Part shown: positions 56,977-64,000 of the stretch, piece by piece
How positions within the stretch are numbered: position 1 is the first letter of the stretch
How the letters are laid out: the number at the start of each line of letters is the position of its first letter
Assembly (NCBI GenBank): GCA_002786065.1
Contig: NHNY01000033.1
Span: forward strand, 186,001-250,000
Direction of reading: 5' to 3'
From: Microcyclospora pomicola
Lineage: Eukaryota > Ascomycota > Dothideomycetes > Capnodiales
DNA length: 64,000 nt
The notes under the pieces: generated by a model
Databases searched by the model: none
What the model saw: the letters and a program-made list of their open reading frames with translations, nothing else
Told to the model about the DNA's origin: nothing
Program-made: the position numbers and the translations under genes

Positions 56977-58650
56977 TCAGGCAGACACGACATCCGCGAG
57001 CTCGATGTTCGGCGTGATGTACGGCTGCACGTCGTAGCGGTGGTGCGTGCGCTGCTCGTACGCATATGCGAAGCCGATGAGCTCCGCCTCGCTCCACTTG
57101 GCGCCCATGAACGAGAGGCCGAAGGGGACGTTGGGCCCGGTCGCCACGAGGTTGCCGAACCCGTTCAGCGTCACGTTCCAGTTCCAGGGGTAGAAGCCCA
57201 TCGGTACGGTGACGACCGGGCTGCCCACGAGCGCGGGAATGGAGGGCGAGAGCTGCGTGGGTAGCAGCACCGCTGAAGTGTTGGTGCGAGCGAGGGCGCC
57301 GAGGATGCCGCCTTCGCCGCCGTAATAGAGATTTGCCTCGTAAGCGGGCCAGAACTCAGGCGCGGCATTGCCTGCAGGGGTCTGATTGAGAGCGGCGTCC
57401 CAGACGAGAGTGTCGCGTTCCGGCCAATGTTCTCCTGGGAAGTTGTGGGTGAAATTTCTTTCATCCGCAAGGCTGTGGATGTTGTTAGGATTGTAGACAA
57501 GCGCATCGAGGTAGGACTTCAGATTGGTGACAAAGTCCGCACCAAGCACTGTGTTCTCACTCGTGTCGTTTGGGCTGTTGAACTGCGCGAAGGCGGTGAA
57601 GTTGGCTTCAACAATTGTTGCGCCGGCCTTCTCGATCTGAGCTATCGCCTCATAGAAGGCGTCAATGACAGGAGGATCGGTGTATTCGCGCCAGATATCT
57701 AAGACGTTGTAGGCGACACCGATGCGAGCACCCTTGAAGGCATCGTAGTTACATGCTGCAACATAGTCGGGTAGAACGACGTTGTGGGGGATGGCGGAGG
57801 TGTAGTTGTCAGCCGGGTCCACACCCGCGATCGCCTGCAGCACGTGTGCTGCATCTTTGACTGTCCGTGCCATTGGTCCTACGGTATCTTGGTGCTCACT
57901 GATCGGGATGACCAGATGTCTGCTGGTCAAACCAACCGTGGGCTTGATTCCAACCAGGTTGTTAACATCAGAAGGACTGAGGATCGACCCAGAGGTTTCA
58001 GTGCCGAGTGCAGCCAAAGCAAGACCAAGAGAGCTGGCCACACCAGATCCAGACGAGCTTCCACTTGGGTCCTGACCTGGATAGTACGCAGCATACGTCT
58101 GTCCACCATACGCGGACCATCCATTGCTGGTGTTGGCCGACCGAAAGTTTGCCCACTGGCTCAGGTTGGTCTTGCCCAATATGATGGCTCCAGCCTCTCG
58201 GAGTTTCTTGGCAATTCCTGAATCCTGGGGGACTTTGGCACCAAGAAGCGAGAAAGATCCCGCGGTGTTGTTCATCTTGTCATTCGTCGCGATGTTGTTC
58301 TTGATTAAGATCGGGATGCCATGTAGTGGACTTATAATAGTCTTGTTCCTACGCAGATTGTCCGCGGTTTCGGCGATGCTCAAAGCATCAGGATTCAATT
58401 CGGTGACCATATGCAAAGTGCTGTTGACTTCCATTATACGAGCTTGGTATACCTTGACCAAGTCAACGCTGGTGAAGAACCCGGCGTTCAGACCTTCGAC
58501 GAGCTCGTCTAGGGTGGCATCAAGGAGGGATGGGAGATTATGGCCTTTCCACGGGGTGGTTCCTGGAGGTCCATGGTGGTGGTATGGAAGTCTGTAGCAA
58601 GAGCTGAAGCTCACTGTTGCAAGCAAGATGAAGATGGTTTGGCTTAACAT
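56977..58650 (-). CDS. Secreted amidase (amidase-signature family)
   Basis: A single exon encodes 557 residues. The signal peptide is MLSQTIFILLATVSFSSCYR. The amidase-signature Ser-Ser-Lys triad is visible: Lys117 in GIPILIKNNI, the cis-Ser in DPSGSSSGSG (about 198-200) and the nucleophile in TETSGSILSP (Ser222). In the nucleophile motif the usual Asp before the glycine-serine is replaced by Glu-Thr-Ser, a known variation in fungal members. Several N-glycosylation sites (NTT, NYT, NFT, NVT) agree with secretion. The C-terminal part (GFGNLVATGPNVPFGLSFMG; ELIGFAYAYEQRTHHR) is typical. The enzymes hydrolyse small amides; the natural substrate is unknown. It is divergent from the LisH-WD40 gene. 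Confidence 0.92.
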   Translation of the reverse strand: MLSQTIFILLATVSFSSCYRLPYHHHGPPGTTPWKGHNLPSLLDATLDELVEGLNAGFFTSVDLVKVYQARIMEVNSTLHMVTELNPDALSIAETADNLRRNKTIISPLHGIPILIKNNIATNDKMNNTAGSFSLLGAKVPQDSGIAKKLREAGAIILGKTNLSQWANFRSANTSNGWSAYGGQTYAAYYPGQDPSGSSSGSGVASSLGLALAALGTETSGSILSPSDVNNLVGIKPTVGLTSRHLVIPISEHQDTVGPMARTVKDAAHVLQAIAGVDPADNYTSAIPHNVVLPDYVAACNYDAFKGARIGVAYNVLDIWREYTDPPVIDAFYEAIAQIEKAGATIVEANFTAFAQFNSPNDTSENTVLGADFVTNLKSYLDALVYNPNNIHSLADERNFTHNFPGEHWPERDTLVWDAALNQTPAGNAAPEFWPAYEANLYYGGEGGILGALARTNTSAVLLPTQLSPSIPALVGSPVVTVPMGFYPWNWNVTLNGFGNLVATGPNVPFGLSFMGAKWSEAELIGFAYAYEQRTHHRYDVQPYITPNIELADVVSA

Positions 58651-59212
58651 GATGGCATTAGGCTCTAGGTCTCCGTTCGAACAAGAGCGAACGAGTTCAA
58701 GAAACCCAGGCGAATCAAGCAGACAAGCAGGCTCGTCTCAGAAATAAGAGCTTGAGCAGACATCCTCAGACCAGCTATCAATGATGCTTTACCAGATAGT
58801 AGAAGCATTGGACCTTTACAGTGAACGTTCAGACCTTCCTGATCGGGCAATGATTTTGCCCAGCTACGCGTGTGAAATTCCCGGCACGCTGATGTAAACT
58901 GGACTTCGCTCCCGTCTGTTGAGAAGCGTAGCGACCGTCATGGTGATCAACGGACCATCCAGGGGAGACGAATGACATCTCCATTGAATGTTCCGTATCT
59001 GTTGGTTTCGTGGTGGTTGATCAGAGATAGGTGGTGCAACTGTACTGGATCTTGGACAACGGCTCCACTTCCGCAGTCCCTCGTCTTGTGAGGTCATCAC
59101 GTACAGGCTGCGAGTATTTCTCAACTTCAGATGCACCGTGTCTTGCCTCCTTGTTCGATCGCGTTATACCTCACACAGTCGCAGCAGAGGTCAAATAACT
59201 GAGGCTGGGATC
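58651..59212. promoter_or_regulatory. Divergent promoter of amidase and LisH-WD40 genes
   Basis: 562 bp between two divergent ATGs. No TATA box or known operator is evident. Confidence 0.4.
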
Positions 59213-60708
59213 ATGCCTGCGACAGACTCTCCCACCATCATCGTGGCGAGATTCCTCAAGTCTAACAACTACAACGAGGTGAATGCCGCGGCTTGAGCTC
59301 CTCGCAGCCTTGCTGACCCCGGGCTAAAACATCGCGGGACAGTCTTACGATGCCTTTGTTTCCGAGGCTGGATTGCCCGAAGATGCCGGCAATGTTTCAA
59401 GGGGCGATTTAACCTTGGAGACGCTGCTGGAAGAGAAGAAGAACTTTGACGTGAGCGTTCAATTCGAGAAACTCGGTGTTGAGACTGGTGAGAGGGGATG
59501 GACGACGCAAGGTATCCCTCTGCATCGTCATATCATTCTACCAGTCGCTAAAGCTTCGTCCAGCGCCCGAGAAACCTACTGTTGTGTCTACATTGCCTTC
59601 GAGTTCCAACATCTTGAGCATCACGGCAGTGACTACAAGGGATGCGGCCATCTCAGATCTTCTGATCACAACAGCCGATAGCCGCTTACACATCTTGCAA
59701 GCCGCTGGAACAGAGCTCAAGCGGTCCTTAGTTGGTCTGCAAAACTCGCCCATACTCTCATGTACAATCCACGAACCTGACATTCTCCTCACGGGTTCTA
59801 TGTCTGGTCAGCTCGTTGTTAGCGACCTCCATGGCCAGGTCATAGCAAAGCGGAAGGATCACGCCAAATATGTTGTGAAGGTCGCTGCCTCCAATCATGT
59901 CAGCGGCCCAACGATTGCCACTGCTAGCTGGGATGGCAAGATCTTGATCTATCGTCCCACATTAGAGCCTGAGTTGCGCTTCGGAGAGCCAGTGGCGACC
60001 ATCACCCTGCCGACTAAACCAGAGGCTATGCTGTGTATCCAGCACCCGGAGACTTCACAACTGATTCTGATGGTCACGCGAACAGATAGTAGCTCCATCT
60101 ATTTCTATACCACGGAGACGGAACCCAGATTGTTGGGCAGCCAAAATTTGGCCCCTCACTCGAACGCATGGGTGGCATTCACGCCTTCTGCAATTGCTTT
60201 ATGTCCCACAGATCCATTGCTATTAGCAGTGGCGACATCGACCATACCGCATATGAAATTGTTGATCGTGCGGTTGCTAGTACCTCCGTTCGACCAGGCT
60301 GAACGCCAGCCAGCACCAATAGTTCCCATCAGGACTTCCTTGCTGGACGACAGCTCAGCGACCGAGACGCAAGCTTCTCAAGCTCGAGCAGCTCTAGCCA
60401 TAGCCGAGCGTGAGCATGCTGCCATCCTCATCCATTGCACTACGATGGCAACACAAACAGCATACTCCACTCCAGCGTTAGCGTGGAGACCAGATGGTAC
60501 CGGCGTGTGGGTCAATGGTGATGACGGGGTGGTACGCGGGGTGGAGGTGAGCTCTGGAAAAGTCGTCTCGGCGCTCAAAGGGCACGACGTCGGAAGTAAA
60601 GTACGCTGCTTGTGGGCGGGCAAAGTCCGCGGCAGCAAAAGTGATGAGGAAGTGCTTGTTAGCGGCGGCTTTGACCAGAAGCTGATCGTCTGGAAGGTAT
60701 CCGAGTAG
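59213..60708 (+). CDS. LisH and WD40 repeat protein
   Basis: Three exons (59213-59278, 59343-59511, 59564-60708) give 459 residues. A LisH-type dimerisation motif lies at the N-terminus: IIVARFLKSNNYNESYDAFV, then SEAGL, split by the first intron. A linker (FEKLGVETGERGWTTQAPEK) crosses the second intron. From about 90 on there are WD40-like blades: DLLITTADSRLHILQ, DILLTGSMSGQLVVSDLHG, TIATASWDGKILIYRP and the final EVLVSGGFDQKLIVWKV. Intron 1 has a GCTGACC branch site; intron 2 (52 nt) ends GTCCAG. It is probably a scaffold, nuclear or cytosolic; the complex it joins cannot be read. TyrRS starts 199 bp downstream on the same strand. Confidence 0.87.
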
Positions 60709-60907
60709 ATGTGCGGCCAGTCAATTGTATCTATATCTAGCTTTAGTCTTTGCAACCAGCTCGATAGGAAGTTCATGTGAGCGCGCTTCTGTGATATTTG
60801 TGACTGCGCGTTACCGCATGAGGTAACCCCCGAGCTCCGCAAGAAGAACATGGAGTGACCAGCATCTTCATGAACGCTCATGACGCAAACATGCTGAAAG
60901 CGAATCA

Positions 60908-62611
60908 ATGTCACGAACACTCCTTCAGGGGAGTGCGACAATTCGCCCATATGTGTGTGCTGAATGCAAGGTTTTCCTTAGGCGGCAACAAGTTTCGAAA
61001 CGCGCGTTGAGTGCCAGCCTACGCCGTCGAGAAGAACAGCCGAGCATTCTAAGTATCCTAGAGGATCGCGGCTACATAAACCAGCTAGCCGGGTAGGTTG
61101 AGCGATCCCTCGACATGGGACGCAAGCTGATACTGTTGAAGAGATCGCAATGCTCTCGATAAGCTTCTGCAGAGTCGCAAAGTCGGCTTCTACGCCGGCA
61201 TCGACCCCACAGCACCATCCTTACACTTAGGCCACCTCCTCCCATTGATGGTGCTTTTCTGGCTCTATCATCATGGCCACCATGTCGTGTCGCTGATTGG
61301 GGGCGCAACGGCGCGAGTCGGCGATCCGAGTGGACGTTTGACCTCACGGACGAAGACGGGCGACGATGTCCACCAGAACAACAACACGGCATTGAGTGCG
61401 CAGGTCGAGCGATTATGGAGAAGCGCTGAGGAGTATGGCCGGCGACATCGGCTCGCGACGGAGCGAAGAGGAGAGCTCGAGCTGCTCAACAATGAATCGT
61501 GGCTGGCCAAACTCAACATCCTCGACTTCCTCAAGACCATGGGCAATGGTGCAAGAGTGGGCACCATGTTAGGTCGGGACACCGTGAGGAACAAGATGGA
61601 GAAAGGGGACGGCATGTCCTTTGCCGAATTCACGTATCCGTTGCTGCAGGGCTGGGATTGGTGGCAGATGTTCCGTGACCGAAAGATCCAGGTACAAATC
61701 GGGGGTGGAGATCAGTATGGCAACATCGTGGCGGGTATGGACGCGGTGAAATATCTGGCGCAAAATGAAGACGATAGACGGTTATCATCTCAATGGCTTG
61801 ACAAGGACGGCAAAATACTGCCCGCACACACACCCATGGGTCTCACAGTGCCTTTGTTGACCACCTCGAGCGGGGAGAAGTTCGGCAAGAGCGCTGGCAA
61901 TGCAGTCTGGCTAGACACCAAGCTGACTTCGGCCTTCGACCTCTATGGGGTGTGTAGCATCCTCATGCTGTCTATCGTGTAGTAAATCGCTAACAAAACG
62001 TGCAGTTCCTCCTACGCTCATCAGACGACGATGTCGAACGATATCTCAAGCTGTTCACCTTCGTGCCTATCGCAGAGATCCAGAAAGTCATGGCAGAGCA
62101 CAACAGCGATCGTAGCAAACGGGTAGCTCACCATCTTCTCGCGAATGAAGTCCTAGAGCTTGTTCACGGTCGTGAGATTGCGATCAAAACTCGCGCTGAG
62201 CACCAAGCTCTTCGAAGCCCGAGCCTCGCAGCTGCGAATGGGAGCGATGCCGTTACTGCGGTCCTACCAGCATCGATCATGAACGAGCTGCCCTTCCCCC
62301 GGATACTGTATCATGCAGGCATCGCGGACAGCAAAGCCGCTGCCGCGCGCATGATCGCAATGGGAGGTGTATATGTGGCTTCCAAAGGTGGCGCCGGGGC
62401 CACAGACGACAGCATTGCTTGGGTACCCGTGAAAGACCAAAGACCTGCGGACTTTGTGGTAGAGGGAACACTGATGCTGCGGCTGGGGAAGTGGAAGGTC
62501 CGAAGCATTTCAGTGGTCGAGGACAATGACTTTGAGAGCCAAGGATTATCTGCACCTGGATATGAGGAATGGAAAGCCGCGCGGCCAAAGGCTCGAACCC
62601 AAGGCTCGTAA
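60908..62611 (+). CDS. Mitochondrial tyrosyl-tRNA synthetase (CYT-18/Msy1 type)
   Basis: Three exons (60908-61092, 61142-61949, 62006-62611) give 532 residues. It charges mitochondrial tRNA-Tyr; in Neurospora the same protein (CYT-18) also assists group I intron splicing. The presequence (VFLRRQQVSKRALSASLRRR) is basic. The class I motifs are HLGH (90-93) and KFGKS (308-312, the KMSKS loop). IQIGGGDQYGNIVAG binds tyrosine/tRNA. The C-terminal S4-like domain is visible in FPRILYHAGIADSKAAAARM, GGVYVASKG and GTLMLRLGKWKVRSI. Introns: GTAGGT…GTTGAAG and GTGTGT…CGTGCAG with a GCTAAC branch site. The insertions that CYT-18 uses for splicing cannot be judged by eye, so that activity is only a possibility. 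Confidence 0.94.
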
Positions 62612-62718
62612 GCCGTTACGGAAGTCGTGCAGATTATACTCCTTACAAATGTACATCTAGCTCTATCGTACCGGTACACGCTACGCTCTGGAAAGTAGAA
62701 ATCAGATAGAATGGCGTC

Positions 62719-63317
62719 TCATCGTCCACCCTGCGCGACATAGGGCCTCATGCTGTCGAATTCCGTTTTGCCTTTCTACTCACAAAATCTAGGTTAGCAA
62801 TCATGATCGGTTCAGCACAGTGCAAAGCCAACTCACTGAAACCAGGTATCGAATATGTTGCTGCGTTGCGCCAGTCATCAGCACTCATCCGCGCCAATAT
62901 ATACCAAAGCAAATGAAACGTACTAAATCCTCCACATGCCGGTTGCGCTCGAACTCGGTGCGTGCAAACGTCCTCAACTCGGCGCGTTCGGCGGACGACG
63001 GAGGGATATCTGTACCATCGTGCGGCGGTTTAGCGATCGTACTAAACCTTCATCGAGGACGGATGAAATGTGGGTTAGACGTACGATGGATAGCTCGCAC
63101 GATGTTCCGCCACAGGGCGAGGACTTTGCTGCGGACCAAGAACTGTGCACAGGGTTAACTGTGAACTCTCATTTCATACACTGGCAAGAAGGTCACATAC
63201 ATGCTCTAAGGAGAGGAATTTCTTCTTTCCCGCCAGCTCCTTGGGGGTAGCATGCGTGGCGTAGGCTCGTGCTAGGTGATATGAGGTGGTTGTTCGTAAG
63301 GATTGGCAGAAGGCCAT
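62719..63317 (-). CDS. LYR-motif mitochondrial protein (LYRM2-like)
   Basis: Five short exons (63317-63201, 63142-63085, 63009-62924, 62860-62837, 62775-62719) give 113 residues. LYR proteins bind the acyl-carrier protein and help assemble respiratory complexes or Fe-S proteins. The N-terminus (MAFCQSLRTTTSYHLARAYA) is a mitochondrial presequence. The core is FLSLEHFLVRSKVLALWRNI, with LWR in place of LYR, followed by IPPSSAERAELRTFARTEFE, then RNRHVEDLQHIRYLVSKGKTE. All four introns carry good donors (GTATGT, GTACGT, GTACGT, GTGAGT), all acceptors are AG, and the last has a GCTAAC branch site. The 24-nt fourth exon codes QHIRYLVS, the most conserved block. It is tail-to-tail with TyrRS (107 bp between stops). 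Confidence 0.87.
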
Positions 63318-64000
63318 TGGGCGGAACAACAGTATGTCCAATCGAACGGGTTTTGTTGATAGCGAAGAGAAAACAAGAAAGGAAAAAGTATGGTCATTGA
63401 GACATGGAGGCTAGATGTACAGACACTATGCTTCCAGATACATGTTCGTGCATGATGGGGATATGTAACTATTTTCCAGCCTGAGGTGTTCATGGGAATG
63501 AGCTAGGGCCAGCCAGTCGGCTGCGTTGACGAGCCTCACTTAACGTAACTAAGTGTAAGGTCTAATTTACTGGATTGACTTCGCTTTCATCCGTTCGACA
63601 TCACCGTTGCAGACTGCTAAATCTACATTGCAGTAGTATAGGTTGATCCGTTGACTATCAACCTACGTGCCTTATCATAAGCCCCTCGGTTCCTCAACTT
63701 ATAGCTCATTATTGACACACCCGGAAAACCGCAGGAGCATGTTCAGTATCGATGCCGACCAGCGACAAGAAGACTTTCGACAGACTACTGGCATTCACTC
63801 TAGGTGCTGCACAAGACGCCCACTCACGACTGGCCGGGCAGAGACCCTGCTAGGCTGGATGATTCACACATCGCTGTTTCCACATCCTTGACCTTTCCGT
63901 GGAAGACGCTGCATCTCATAGATCTATAATTTCGGCCAAGGGCGTCATACATTGCGGTACAAGTGCTGAGAGTGTTCGGTCTTACCGAAAGTGTCAGTGA
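63318..64000. other. Right-end flank, no supported gene
   Basis: Upstream region of the LYR gene, AT-richer around 63330-63420. An ATG at 63755 opens a 33-codon frame (MPTSDKKTFDRLLAF…) of natural composition, but its context is poor and nothing follows it clearly. It might be the first exon of a gene running off the window. Confidence 0.35.

Noticed and set aside
1-64000. Transposons, LTR or virus-like elements, CRISPR, rRNA, secondary-metabolite core genes
   Set aside because: No terminal repeats, transposase, polymerase or capsid motifs, spaced repeats, rRNA or PKS/NRPS motifs were recognised by eye.

Overview
The window is nuclear DNA of a filamentous ascomycete (Pezizomycotina; Dothideomycetes is my best guess, by inference only). 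The genes carry short spliceosomal introns (mostly about 50-125 nt, GTAAGT/GTGAGT/GTACGT donors, CTGAC/CTAAC branch sites close to the acceptor). The families are typical of moulds: WSC-domain secreted proteins, a GPR1/FUN34/YaaH transporter, a Swc3 subunit, and a CYT-18-type mitochondrial tyrosyl-tRNA synthetase. I recognised no transposon, virus-like element, rRNA or CRISPR array. One tRNA gene is present.

Layout. 1-335 is the 3' end of MIC60. 336-7151 is a long stretch without a convincing intact gene; it holds a 46-bp tandem duplication and a possible gene relic. 7152-8843 encodes a bZIP factor, 11604-12558 an F-box-like protein and 13949-18096 a secreted lipase-like/WSC/PAN mosaic. 21005-21274 is a 68-residue two-exon gene. 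On the minus strand follow an acetate/ammonium-type transporter (23263-24391), a short-chain dehydrogenase (26131-27096), an OXNAD1-like flavin reductase (28264-29418) and a patatin lipase (29645-32152). The last is divergent from QRI7 (32452-33840), whose stop codon lies 8 nt from that of a beta-hydroxyacid-dehydrogenase-like gene (33849-35078). Then come a monoglyceride-lipase-like hydrolase (36367-37338), a low-complexity unknown with a possible myristoylation start (37612-39332), a Gly/Ser/Asn repeat protein (40615-41366), an MMT-type cation transporter (42433-44013), a cyclic-nucleotide phosphodiesterase (46365-49168) and a Myb/SANT protein (50810-51801). The right end holds tRNA-Asp with an 18-nt intron, an ABHD12/13-like hydrolase divergent from SWC3, a secreted amidase divergent from a LisH-WD40 protein, mitochondrial TyrRS, and a five-exon LYR-motif gene with a 24-nt exon (62719-63317).

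Two themes recur. Many products are, or look, mitochondrial (Mic60, OXNAD1-like, Qri7, the dehydrogenase, the MMT transporter, TyrRS, the LYR protein). Several are serine hydrolases acting on esters, lipids or amides. Nothing shows that either set is co-regulated; this reads as ordinary core-genome mixture. The most unusual items are the lipase-WSC-PAN mosaic, the Gly-rich gene whose intron is itself repeat-like open frame, and the compact LYR gene.
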